Of a DNA stretch of 26,067 nt, positions 1-6,929 are shown piece after piece. Location of the stretch: positions 1 through 26,067 of the forward strand of contig JBBIJO010000021.1 of NCBI GenBank assembly GCA_037445895.1. Reading direction: 5' to 3'. The translations under genes were made by a program, and so were the position numbers. The stretch's first letter is position 1; the number at the start of each line of letters is the position of its first letter. Under the pieces are notes generated by a model that made no database searches, was not told the DNA's origin, and saw only the letters and a list, made by a program, of their open reading frames with translations. This DNA is from JBBIJO01 sp037445895 (GTDB lineage: Bacteria; Bacteroidota; Ignavibacteria; Kapaibacteriales; UBA2268).

Positions 1-1
1 C

Positions 2-1084
2 AATGGCAATATTTCCGATGCAACTGGTGATGTTACCGTAAGCGATAATTTGGTAGTAACTGGGACGAGCGATTTGCAAGGAGCAGTTTCGAACAGCACC
101 GTAAATAATAGCGGTAATGTGTATGTTAACGATGGTTTTTGGGTTAGTGGCAATGCTCAATTCGATGGTGATGTAACGTTGGGCGATGCGGATGCCGACA
201 ATGTAGTCTTCAATGCCGATGTAAATTCGAACATATTGCCCAATACCGATAGTACCTTCGATTTAGGTTCGAGCGGACAGAGGTGGCAAGATGTTTATTT
301 TGCCGGGACATTGTATGGAGGCGATGTAACATTCGACGATTTAATTGTTACCGATAGTTCTGATTTGCGGGGCGTGGTATTCAACTCCACTGGCAATTTG
401 AATTTGAGCGACAATGTTGATGTTGCAAACAACTTGACCGTTAACGGCAACACAACACTTGGCGATGCAGCAACCGACATTCTGACTATTAATGCTTCTA
501 TAGCAAGTAATCTGATACCAACTGGCAATCCCGATATAGGCTCGGCGACGAATTACTGGAACAACTTGTATCTGGATGGTAATATCGAGAATCCAGTTGG
601 CGGCGGCAGCGTTACCGTAAGCGATAATCTTCAAGTTACTAGTGGCATTAATGTGAGCGGTGGAGGATTGTCTGTAACTGGTGGTGCAACTGTTTCCGGC
701 GGTGTTACTATTAGTAGCGGTGGATTGACAGTATCTGCTGGTGGTGCAACCGTTACTGGCAATGTGAGCATAAATGGTAATGTCTCTGTTGTCGATGGTA
801 GCGGTATTACTAAATTATCTTATGGTTCCGTTACCACAGGAAGTAACTACACAATAGCAAATGCCTACTCCGTATTCGTGGTTAATGCTACCGCCGCGAT
901 AACCGTGACTCTACCAGCTGCCGCAACGGATGGACAAATCTTATATGTTATTGTAACGGGTGGTAATAATGTTACATTTACGGGTGTAAACCCCGATGGC
1001 ACTAATTATGTGACCACAGGGAACGCACACCTACAATTTGTTTATGCTAATAGTGGTTGGCGACTTGTGAGTTACGTTGAGTAG
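2..1084 (+). CDS. Tail-fibre-like repetitive surface protein, 5' end missing
   Basis: The reading frame is open to the left edge, so this is only the C-terminal part of a longer protein. A TTG at 50 could be read as a start, but the codons before it already encode the same repeat type (VTVSDN), which is seen again near 616-633. The protein is rich in Gly, Asn, Thr, Val and Ser, with short repeats such as VTVSDNL and NVSGGG that suggest a beta-helix. Two copies of a motif like DLGSSGQRW..VYF and DIGSATNYW..LYL resemble those in phage tail fibres and large bacterial adhesins. The last 80 residues (TVTLPAAATDGQ to GWRLVSYVE) look like a fibre-tip or trimerisation domain. No phage genes are adjacent. 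A secreted or surface-anchored structural protein is inferred; the specific function is unknown. Confidence 0.75.
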   Translation, partial: NGNISDATGDVTVSDNLVVTGTSDLQGAVSNSTVNNSGNVYVNDGFWVSGNAQFDGDVTLGDADADNVVFNADVNSNILPNTDSTFDLGSSGQRWQDVYFAGTLYGGDVTFDDLIVTDSSDLRGVVFNSTGNLNLSDNVDVANNLTVNGNTTLGDAATDILTINASIASNLIPTGNPDIGSATNYWNNLYLDGNIENPVGGGSVTVSDNLQVTSGINVSGGGLSVTGGATVSGGVTISSGGLTVSAGGATVTGNVSINGNVSVVDGSGITKLSYGSVTTGSNYTIANAYSVFVVNATAAITVTLPAAATDGQILYVIVTGGNNVTFTGVNPDGTNYVTTGNAHLQFVYANSGWRLVSYVE

Positions 1085-1110
1085 TATTATTTTCGTAAAA
1101 TTTCCTAATC

Positions 1111-1134
1111 AGCCCGCCGAAAGGCGGGCTTTTT
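1111..1134 (+). terminator. Rho-independent terminator
   Basis: An 8-bp perfect stem AGCCCGCC / GGCGGGCT with a GAAA tetraloop is followed directly by T residues (1130-1134). It lies 27 nt after the stop of the surface-protein gene and separates it from infC. Confidence 0.92.
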
Positions 1135-1173
1135 AGGTTTAAAGATGAATTATTGCGATATGTTGCGACTTTT

Positions 1174-1207
1174 TTTGAATTAGTAAAAATAAAAATTATT
1201 AATTTTG
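1174..1207 (+). promoter_or_regulatory. Bacteroidota-type promoter for infC
   Basis: TTTG at 1174-1177 and TAATTTTG at 1200-1207 are 22 nt apart and match the -33 (TTTG) and -7 (TAnnTTTG) boxes described for Bacteroidota. Transcription would start near 1214, about 33 nt before the infC start. Confidence 0.6.
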
Positions 1208-1246
1208 TAGTTTAAAATAGTATTATTCACAAATATAAAGGTTTAG

Positions 1247-1870
1247 TTGAAGAATTTATATTTTGCTCATTTCGCACCTTCCAATCGCAATCCACAATCC
1301 CAGCAAGAAAGTAAATACATAGTGAACGAAGGAATTCGCGCGAAAGAAATCCGATTAGTAGATGAAGAGGGTAAAATGCTCGGGATTTACCCTATTCGGG
1401 AGGCGTTGTCGATTGCATCGGGTCGTGGGTTAGACTTAGTTTTAATCGCTCCACAAGCCAATCCCCCAGTTGCCAAAATTGTTGATTACGGTAAATTCGT
1501 ATTCGAGCAACAGAAGAAAGAGAAACAACAACGGAAACAACAACAACAGCAACAACTAAAAGAGTTGCGGTTTAAATGGAGAACCGACGTCCACGATTTT
1601 AATTTTAAGGTTCGTCACGCTCGCGAATTTCTAATAGATGGCAACAAGGTAAAAGGAACTGTGATGTTTCGCGGAAGGGAAATGATGCACCAAGAAATAG
1701 GTGTGGATTTACTGAATAGGTTCGTCGAAGCACTCGCCGATATTAGTAAGGTTGACCAATCTATTAAGGAGGAAGGAAAAAGGATTTCGGTGATAGTTTC
1801 CCCGGACAAAGCAAAGATTCAGCAGTATATGCGTGCAAAAAACAAAGGACAAAAAAACCTACAAAGTTGA
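1247..1870 (+). CDS. infC: Translation initiation factor IF-3
   Basis: IF-3 binds the 30S subunit, keeps it from joining 50S too early and monitors start-codon and initiator-tRNA pairing. The N-domain begins at IVNEGIRAKEIRLV and contains LIAPQANPPVAKIVDYGKF. A charged linker follows, then the C-domain (ELRFKWRTDVHDFNFKVRHA to the end). The only frame-consistent early start is TTG at 1247: a TAG lies immediately before it and AAAGG lies 5 nt upstream. A GTG at 1322 would give a shorter protein starting exactly at the conserved VNEGIR but has no clear ribosome site. Non-ATG starts are usual for infC and are linked to autoregulation in E. coli. The linker carries a run of six glutamines. The gene order infC-rpmI-rplT is classical, but thrS is not upstream. 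Confidence 0.96.
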   Translation: MKNLYFAHFAPSNRNPQSQQESKYIVNEGIRAKEIRLVDEEGKMLGIYPIREALSIASGRGLDLVLIAPQANPPVAKIVDYGKFVFEQQKKEKQQRKQQQQQQLKELRFKWRTDVHDFNFKVRHAREFLIDGNKVKGTVMFRGREMMHQEIGVDLLNRFVEALADISKVDQSIKEEGKRISVIVSPDKAKIQQYMRAKNKGQKNLQS

Positions 1871-1871
1871 A

Positions 1872-1903
1872 TTTGTTTTTATACAGTTTGTTTATTAATT
1901 TTG
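1872..1903 (+). promoter_or_regulatory. Bacteroidota-type promoter for rpmI-rplT
   Basis: TTTG at 1872-1875, 20 nt, then TAATTTTG at 1896-1903. It sits in the 62-nt gap between infC and rpmI, so the two ribosomal-protein genes can be transcribed independently of infC. The predicted transcription start is about 20 nt before the rpmI ATG. Confidence 0.65.
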
Positions 1904-1932
1904 TAGCTCTATATTTAGCAAAAGGATAAAAA

Positions 1933-2130
1933 ATGCCAAAGTTGAAGACTAAATCGTCGGCAAAGAAACGTTTTAAGTTGACAGCAAATGGACAATTGAA
2001 ACGCGAAAAAGCCTATCGAAGCCATATTCTTACGAAGAAGGAACGTAAGCGCAAACGCGACTTACGTAAAAAGACATTGGTGGACACAACCGATGCACCA
2101 AGAATAAAGAAAATGTTAGGTATTGCATAA
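1933..2130 (+). CDS. rpmI: 50S ribosomal protein L35
   Basis: A 65-residue, strongly basic protein of normal L35 length. It starts MPKLKTKSSAKKRF, has the SHILTKK segment and ends with the conserved RIKKMLG-type tail. AAAAGGA lies 5-6 nt before the ATG. It follows infC and precedes rplT, the usual order, and appears to have its own promoter in the gap after infC. L35 is part of the large ribosomal subunit. Confidence 0.97.
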   Translation: MPKLKTKSSAKKRFKLTANGQLKREKAYRSHILTKKERKRKRDLRKKTLVDTTDAPRIKKMLGIA

Positions 2131-2137
2131 TTAATTT

Positions 2138-2170
2138 GCCAAAGGGGTCGATCGCAAGCTCTCCCTCGGC
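2138..2170 (+). promoter_or_regulatory. Structured spacer before rplT, possible L20 control site
   Basis: Within the 60-nt gap between rpmI and rplT, GCC (2138-2140) can pair with GGC (2168-2170), and GGG (2144-2146) with CCC (2163-2165), around a small asymmetric loop. The GC-rich block stands out from its AT-rich surroundings and ends 7 nt before the strong ribosome site AAAGGAGG. L20 represses its own operon by binding mRNA structures in E. coli and Bacillus; that this is such a site is inference only. Confidence 0.3.
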
Positions 2171-2190
2171 ACATTTGAAAGGAGGATATT

Positions 2191-2538
2191 ATGCCACGAG
2201 CAAAGAACAAAGTAGCATCGCACCAACGAAGAAAGAAATTTATCAAATTAGCGAAAGGCTATTGGGGACGTCGTAAAAATGTTTGGACAATTGCGAAACA
2301 CCACATCGAAAAAGGTTTGCAATATGCATATCGCGACCGTCGTTTGAAGAAACGAACTTTTCGAAGCCTTTGGATTGTTCGAATTAATGCTGCAGCACGA
2401 TTGAACGGGACAACTTATTCGCAATTAATTAACGCTTTAAAACAAAAGAATATTGCTATTAATCGCAAGATTCTTGCGGATTTAGCAATGAACAAACCCG
2501 AATATTTCAGCAAAATCGTTGAATATGCTTTGAAATAG
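2191..2538 (+). CDS. rplT: 50S ribosomal protein L20
   Basis: A 115-residue basic protein of normal L20 length. It begins MPRAKNKVASHQRRKK and contains KGYWGRRKNVW, YAYRDRRLKKR and the LWIVRINAAAR segment, all typical of L20. The ribosome site AAAGGAGG is unusually strong for this window. L20 is an early-assembly 23S rRNA binder and in other bacteria is the autogenous repressor of this operon. It is last in the infC-rpmI-rplT cluster and is followed by a hairpin before pheS. Confidence 0.97.
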   Translation: MPRAKNKVASHQRRKKFIKLAKGYWGRRKNVWTIAKHHIEKGLQYAYRDRRLKKRTFRSLWIVRINAAARLNGTTYSQLINALKQKNIAINRKILADLAMNKPEYFSKIVEYALK

Positions 2539-2589
2539 TTTATTAAAAGACGTTGCTTATGTGTGGAGTTCGAAATATTTCAACAATTT

Positions 2590-2610
2590 GGCTGTTCGAA
2601 GGGAACAGCC
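2590..2610 (+). terminator. Hairpin between rplT and pheS, terminator or attenuator
   Basis: Perfect 8-bp stem GGCTGTTC / GAACAGCC with a 5-nt loop, 52 nt after the rplT stop and 20 nt before the pheS ATG. The downstream tract (TGTAATTTATT) is T-rich but not a clean T run, so it may terminate only partly or may affect pheS expression. Confidence 0.5.
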
Positions 2611-2630
2611 TGTAATTTATTGGGTAGCGA

Positions 2631-3647
2631 ATGTTGTTCGATGAGGTAAAAAATCTTGAAATAGAAGTTCGAGACTCTGTTAAGGCTTTGGCAACTTTAA
2701 AGGATCTCGAGGAATTTCGGTTAAATTTCCTTGTTAAAAAAGGGAAAATCCAACAACTTTTCGATAGACTTCGCGAGGTTCCTAAAGAGGAAAAACCCGT
2801 CGTTGGAAAGCTGTTGAACGAAATTCGAAAATTTGCCGAAAATACGTATTCGGAACTGCGGCAAAAGTTCGAGAGTTCTGTGGGCAAGCAACTCGAAATC
2901 GATTTAACAATGCCCGGTCGTTCGTATTACATCGGTAGGAAACATCCCATTTACCAAACGATGGAACGGATGGTTGAGATATTCGAGGACCTTGGTTTTG
3001 CGGTTGCCGAAGGTCCCGATATCGAGGATGAATATCATAATTTTGATGCTTTAAACTTTCCAGCAGACCATCCTGCTCGTGATATGCAGGACACTTTTTT
3101 CGTTAAATCCGACCAAAAACTTTTATTGCGAACCCACACATCCCCGGTTCAGATTCGAGTAATGCATTCGCAAAAACCCCCGATTCGATGTATAATGCCG
3201 GGACGCGTATATCGCAACGAGGCAATTTCGGCACGCTCTTTGGCTGAATTTCATCAAATCGAGGGCTTATATATTAATCGAAAAGTATCGTTTGCCGAAC
3301 TTAAAGGAACTATGATAGAATTTTCTCGAAGAATGTTTGGCAACGATATTCGTTTTCGCTTCCGTCCATCGTTTTTTCCATTTACAGAGCCAAGTGCAGA
3401 ACTCGACATAAGCTGCTTTTTGTGTAGTGGCACAGGCTGTCGGGTTTGCAAATATTCTGGTTGGCTCGAAATAGCTGGTTGCGGTATGGTTCATCCTAAC
3501 GTGTTGAAATCCGGCGGTATTAATCCCGAAGAATACACAGGCTTTGCTTTTGGTTTGGGAATAGAACGGGTAGCGATGCTACTGTCGGGAATAGACGACA
3601 TACGGTTGTTCTATATGAATGATTTACGTGTTTTAGAACAGTTCTAA
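2631..3647 (+). CDS. pheS: Phenylalanyl-tRNA synthetase alpha subunit
   Basis: Catalytic subunit of the alpha2-beta2 enzyme that charges tRNA-Phe. At 338 residues it has the family length. An N-terminal coiled-coil region (about 1-85) is followed by the class II core: motif 1 GRKHPIYQTMER, the EGPDIEDEYHNFDALN segment, motif 2 around PGRVYRNEAISARSLAEFHQ, and motif 3 GFAFGLGIERVAML near the C-terminus. The Phe-pocket region AGCGMVHPNVL is present. The ATG at 2631 has no clear ribosome site. The partner pheT does not follow, so the two subunits are encoded apart. A CxxCxxC-like segment (CFLCSGTGCRVCKYSG) lies where many PheS proteins carry similar cysteines. Confidence 0.97.
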   Translation: MLFDEVKNLEIEVRDSVKALATLKDLEEFRLNFLVKKGKIQQLFDRLREVPKEEKPVVGKLLNEIRKFAENTYSELRQKFESSVGKQLEIDLTMPGRSYYIGRKHPIYQTMERMVEIFEDLGFAVAEGPDIEDEYHNFDALNFPADHPARDMQDTFFVKSDQKLLLRTHTSPVQIRVMHSQKPPIRCIMPGRVYRNEAISARSLAEFHQIEGLYINRKVSFAELKGTMIEFSRRMFGNDIRFRFRPSFFPFTEPSAELDISCFLCSGTGCRVCKYSGWLEIAGCGMVHPNVLKSGGINPEEYTGFAFGLGIERVAMLLSGIDDIRLFYMNDLRVLEQF

Positions 3648-3691
3648 TTGAGCGAATTCTATAGTTTGTATGGTTAAATAAAGGATTTTAT

Positions 3692-4372
3692 ATGAAAAAT
3701 TTTAGGTTCTTCGGTCTTCTCATTTTGTCTTTAACATTGGTTTTCGCAACATCTTGCGAGAAGAAAAAACCAAGTTCGAAACTCCTCGACGAAAAAATCA
3801 CTTCGAAAAATTTCTTAGAACTGGTGGATAAGGTAAGGAACGATTCTCTATTTTCTTACGAAGAACTCGATTTCTTTGCAACTGGAATTGCAAGGTATAG
3901 CAATTTTATCGATTCTCTATACGGTAAAACCGTCAAAGAAGTTATCGAAAGTGAGCGAAATCTACGAATCAAGCAAAGCTCGGTTAACCTTTCTTCGAAT
4001 GCAATTCAGTGTTTTTCGCGGTTCCGTTACGATGGTTGGAAACCCGTCGAAGTCGATGGCTCCAAATTTAATATCTTTACCTATACAGTTTCGAATATTT
4101 CGAAGAATGACATTAAAAGAATTAATGGGTATTTGCAATTTTTAACATCTGCGAACCAATTAATCCGTGCATATCGCATTAACGTCGAGCAAACAATTAA
4201 AGCGGGGCAATACACTCAATTTCAATCTACTTTTAAAAATGAAGAAAATAACCAAAACGAGGCATTTCTTGTTAAAGCACTTACGGAAAACCCTCGTAAT
4301 GTTTTTGTAAGTTGGCGGCCTATCTATATCGAACTCGACAATGGGCAAAAGATTGATTTAGAGCAAAAATAG
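3692..4372 (+). CDS. Lipoprotein of unknown function
   Basis: The first 22 residues form a lipoprotein signal ending in the lipobox FATSC, with Cys22 followed by EKKK, so export and lipid anchoring are likely. The rest (about 204 residues) is hydrophilic. The C-terminal half, from about residue 115, has the pattern of an immunoglobulin-like beta-sandwich: SNISKNDIKRINGYLQF, then IKAGQYTQFQ. This recalls FxLYD-type domains, but I cannot assign a family. AAAGGA lies 8 nt before the ATG. It stands alone, ends in its own terminator, and is convergent with the TraB-like gene. Confidence 0.8.
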   Translation: MKNFRFFGLLILSLTLVFATSCEKKKPSSKLLDEKITSKNFLELVDKVRNDSLFSYEELDFFATGIARYSNFIDSLYGKTVKEVIESERNLRIKQSSVNLSSNAIQCFSRFRYDGWKPVEVDGSKFNIFTYTVSNISKNDIKRINGYLQFLTSANQLIRAYRINVEQTIKAGQYTQFQSTFKNEENNQNEAFLVKALTENPRNVFVSWRPIYIELDNGQKIDLEQK

Positions 4373-4398
4373 ACGAGCGATTATCTTATATTTTATTT

Positions 4399-4435
4399 GG
4401 ACTGTCGCGGGTAAATTCCTTGGGCAGTCCTTTTT
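4399..4435 (+). terminator. Rho-independent terminator
   Basis: Stem GGACTGtC / GgCAGTCC (8 pairs including one G-T) with a 16-nt loop, followed by TTTTT (4431-4435). It closes the lipoprotein gene; the stop codon of the convergent minus-strand gene lies inside its T tract. Read on the minus strand it has no T run, so it is one-directional. Confidence 0.8.
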
Positions 4436-5324
4436 ATTTTCGCTCGACTTTGAAACCAGATTCTTTCAAACTTTGAACGATTCCATCCTTTCCAACAAGG
4501 TGGCCAGCCCCAACAACGATGAAATAGCAACCTCCGTCGTTAATGAAATTGCGAACTTTTTCGACCATTTTTTTATTTCGCTGTGTAATCATTATTTCCG
4601 AAAATTCTTTGCCAGTAGAATCGTTTGGGATTGAGTTGGAAATAAGTTGAGCAAGTAGCGAGTCGTTACCATCTTCCCAAGCATCGAAAAGTTCCGAAAT
4701 ATTCTTTTGTGTGCTTTCGATTTCGTTAAAAAAGTATTCGAAATAAAGTCTCGGATGTTTGGAAAAAAGTTGCTCCATAAATTGGATTTGCTCTTCAAAT
4801 GATTCAAATTCGATGATTTTTTTCGTTGAATCACTCCTTTTTAGGAAATATTGGTCTATTCCTAAATCTGCTTCGAAGTCTAAGTTTGAATATTCAAGGT
4901 TCACAAGATTTGTCAAAGCAAACCAAGGCTTGAACTTGTTGAAAGTAGATTTCGAAATGTTGTGTGCCGAAAAAATGCTATCTATCTTTGCGAAGATATC
5001 GCCTGGTAAAATTTTTTCGAGTGTAGTTGTGTCGTGGAAATATGCAAATTTCAATATTGTAAATGGATTTATTCGTTTGGTATTGATTTCTACAACCAGA
5101 TTGGTGCAGCTTTCGAAGGCATTCTCCCAATTTGTATCCAAAGGGAACAGTTCCTTTTTGCCTAAATGTATTGAACCAAGAAGATATATTTTGCTTTTCG
5201 GGGTAGTCACTTCCCAAAAGAAACCTTTCGGAGCAGAATTGCCAATACAATAACAAAGTTGTATTAGAATAATTAGATTAATATATGTTTTGTAACATTT
5301 TTTTGCAAGTTTCATCGTAGCCAT
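4434..5324 (-). CDS. TraB/GumN-family exported protein
   Basis: The TraB/GumN family (Pfam TraB) shares two histidine motifs; many members are predicted metal-dependent hydrolases and some bacterial ones sit near polysaccharide genes. Here the first motif is GSIHLG (residues 50-55) and the second is VVGAGHLVGKDG (about 270-281, His275). A hydrophobic segment at about 14-28 forms a signal peptide or anchor. Two start codons are possible, at 5324 (MATMKL) and 5315 (MKLAKK). The length of about 296 residues fits the family. It is divergent from the solute-binding lipoprotein across about 47 bp. The substrate is unknown. Confidence 0.85.
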   Translation of the reverse strand: MATMKLAKKCYKTYINLIILIQLCYCIGNSAPKGFFWEVTTPKSKIYLLGSIHLGKKELFPLDTNWENAFESCTNLVVEINTKRINPFTILKFAYFHDTTTLEKILPGDIFAKIDSIFSAHNISKSTFNKFKPWFALTNLVNLEYSNLDFEADLGIDQYFLKRSDSTKKIIEFESFEEQIQFMEQLFSKHPRLYFEYFFNEIESTQKNISELFDAWEDGNDSLLAQLISNSIPNDSTGKEFSEIMITQRNKKMVEKVRNFINDGGCYFIVVGAGHLVGKDGIVQSLKESGFKVERK

Positions 5325-5338
5325 CGAAATATAATTTG

Positions 5339-5346
5339 TAATTTTG
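5339..5346 (+). promoter_or_regulatory. -7 box for the solute-binding lipoprotein gene
   Basis: TAATTTTG matches the TAnnTTTG box of Bacteroidota promoters and is identical to the box before infC and rpmI. No TTTG lies at the expected distance upstream, so only the -7 half is supported. Transcription would begin about 20 nt before the ATG at 5372. Confidence 0.4.
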
Positions 5347-5371
5347 CAAATTAATATTATTGCTAAAAAAA

Positions 5372-6592
5372 ATGAACATACGTTGGTATCTGTTTTTAGC
5401 TATTTTTGTGTTGTTGGTTGTTGGTTGTGGGAGTCGGGAGTCCGAAAGAATCAAATTTTGGCACTTTTGGAGCGAGCCGTCACAGGCTAAAATCGTTCGC
5501 GAAATTGTTGCGGAGTTCGAAAAACAACACAAGTGCAAAGTTGAAATCACTGAATTGAGTTGGAACGATGGTAAAACCAAACTTATTGCTGCCTTCAATT
5601 CCAACACAGCCCCCGATATCCTTGAACTTGGCTCGGATTGGGTTGCTCAATTTTCTTCTGCCGATGTATTAATGATGCTTGAGCCAAAAGATTTTAACAT
5701 CGAAAGATTCCTACACTTTTCCCTTGAACCTTCATTCTTTAATAATAAATTGTATGCAGTTCCTTGGATTGTCGATACTCGTGTCCTTTTTTGCAATAAG
5801 CAATTGATGGATTCGGTTGGTTTTTCAACTCCACCAAAAACATTTAGCGAGTTGATAGAAGCTTCGCGTCGAATCAATGAAATTGGGGGGTTCTATGGCT
5901 TTGGAGCTAACGGTTCCGACCCACATAGACTTTATAAAAAGATACTTCCTCTTATCTGGTCGTTCGGAGGCGAATTAGTCGATACGAACGGTTCAATTTC
6001 GATTAATTATCCTGCAAGTGTGAAGGCATTCACCCTTTACTTTGAACTTTCGAGATTGGGAGTAATAGAAACCCAAAAACAAATAGACTTGCTATTTGCC
6101 CAAGGGAAAATCGGATTTTGTTTTTCAGGTGCTTGGTTGGTGGATATGATAAAATCGACAAATCCTAATCTAAACTTTGTTGTGTCGTTTATCCCCGGCC
6201 CAAATGGCTACCGAGGGATTTCCTTTGCAGGTGGGGAATATCTTGCTATAAATAGAAAATCGAACAAGCGGGAGCTTGCAAAAGAATTTATCGAGTTTTT
6301 GATTAGCAAAAATGCTGTAATTAAACTCTGTTCAAATATTCGCGAAGCAGGATTCCCAGCCGATACCAATCTTTTCAACCATCCTTCGATAATTAGTGAT
6401 AGCACGCGGAGAGTTTTTGCTCAACAGTTGCAATACTCACGTATGACGCCTGTGCATCCGAAATGGCTCGAAATTGAGCCAATTATCGAAAATGCTTTGG
6501 TCGAAATTCTTTACCAAAAGAAAGGAGTTGTTGAAGCAATTGAGGATGCTCAACAAAAAATAAATGTCTTCAACCGAGGCATTCGGTTTTAG
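5372..6592 (+). CDS. ABC-type sugar-binding lipoprotein (family 1 SBP)
   Basis: Periplasmic or membrane-tethered binding protein of an ABC sugar importer. I chose the ATG at 5372 because it begins a clean lipoprotein signal, MNIRWYLFLAIFVLLVVGC with Cys19; an in-frame TTG at 5360 adds only four residues. Family 1 features follow: IKFWHFWSEP, EFEKQHKCKVEI, the TAPDILELGSDW segment, YAVPWIVDTRVLFCNKQL, and a C-terminal SFAGGEYLAINRKSNKRELAKEFIEFL block. The length (about 406) is normal. No permease or ATPase genes are nearby, so its partners must be elsewhere. The leader is A-rich without a Shine-Dalgarno site. Confidence 0.9.
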   Translation: MNIRWYLFLAIFVLLVVGCGSRESERIKFWHFWSEPSQAKIVREIVAEFEKQHKCKVEITELSWNDGKTKLIAAFNSNTAPDILELGSDWVAQFSSADVLMMLEPKDFNIERFLHFSLEPSFFNNKLYAVPWIVDTRVLFCNKQLMDSVGFSTPPKTFSELIEASRRINEIGGFYGFGANGSDPHRLYKKILPLIWSFGGELVDTNGSISINYPASVKAFTLYFELSRLGVIETQKQIDLLFAQGKIGFCFSGAWLVDMIKSTNPNLNFVVSFIPGPNGYRGISFAGGEYLAINRKSNKRELAKEFIEFLISKNAVIKLCSNIREAGFPADTNLFNHPSIISDSTRRVFAQQLQYSRMTPVHPKWLEIEPIIENALVEILYQKKGVVEAIEDAQQKINVFNRGIRF

Positions 6593-6621
6593 CAACATCA
6601 TAAATACAAAATATTTTTGAA

Positions 6622-6653
6622 TTTGTTTATTCAGTTAGTAATTACTATTTTTG
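6622..6653 (+). promoter_or_regulatory. Bacteroidota-type promoter for feoAB
   Basis: TTTG at 6622-6625, 20 nt, TATTTTTG at 6646-6653: an exact match to the canonical -33/-7 pair. The predicted start of transcription is about 25-30 nt before the feoA ATG. Confidence 0.7.
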
Positions 6654-6670
6654 AATTTAGACCTTACTAA
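6635..6670. promoter_or_regulatory. Two palindromic sites over the feo promoter, candidate iron operators
   Basis: TAGTAATTACTA at 6636-6647 is a perfect 12-bp palindrome that overlaps the first two bases of the -7 box. A second site, TTAGACCTTACTAA at 6657-6670, has the same TTAG and CTAA arms around 6 nt. The two sites are 22 bp apart, about two helix turns. DtxR/IdeR operators also use TTAG/CTAA arms, though with different spacing, and a DtxR-family gene follows feoB. Operator function is inferred. Confidence 0.45.
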
Positions 6671-6686
6671 TATTTGACAAAATGTT

Positions 6687-6929
6687 ATGTTCGAAATGCT
6701 ATTAGCAGAAGCAAATAATGAAAAGATTGTGAAAGTTATTGCAATCGAATCGGGAAAAGGAGCAAAGCAACGCCTATTGTCATTAGGCTTGCATATCAAC
6801 GATGTTGTCGAGGTAGTTTCTAATACACGTTTTGGCCCTATTTTAATAAAAAATCTTTCGAAGAATAATGCAAGAATTGCAATTGGGCGTGGAATCGCCG
6901 AAAAAATTCAAGTTGAATCAGTCAACTAA
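6687..6929 (+). CDS. feoA: Ferrous iron transport protein A
   Basis: Small SH3-like cytosolic partner of the ferrous iron channel FeoB. At 80 residues it has the family length. It carries the pattern KGAKQRLLSLGLHINDVVEVVSNTRFGPILI, in which the L-x-x-L-G-L and G-P-I positions are typical. The 3' end overlaps the likely start of feoB, which suggests translational coupling. A canonical promoter and palindromic sites lie just upstream. Confidence 0.92.
   Translation: MFEMLLAEANNEKIVKVIAIESGKGAKQRLLSLGLHINDVVEVVSNTRFGPILIKNLSKNNARIAIGRGIAEKIQVESVN

Noticed and set aside
4759..5253. 164-residue plus-strand ORF
   Set aside because: It lies entirely antisense to the TraB/GumN-family gene, has no recognisable motifs and no promoter or ribosome site; it is a shadow frame.
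5278..5607. 109-residue minus-strand ORF overlapping the divergent promoter region
   Set aside because: It overlaps the start of the well-supported solute-binding lipoprotein gene and the TraB-like gene start, and shows no motifs.
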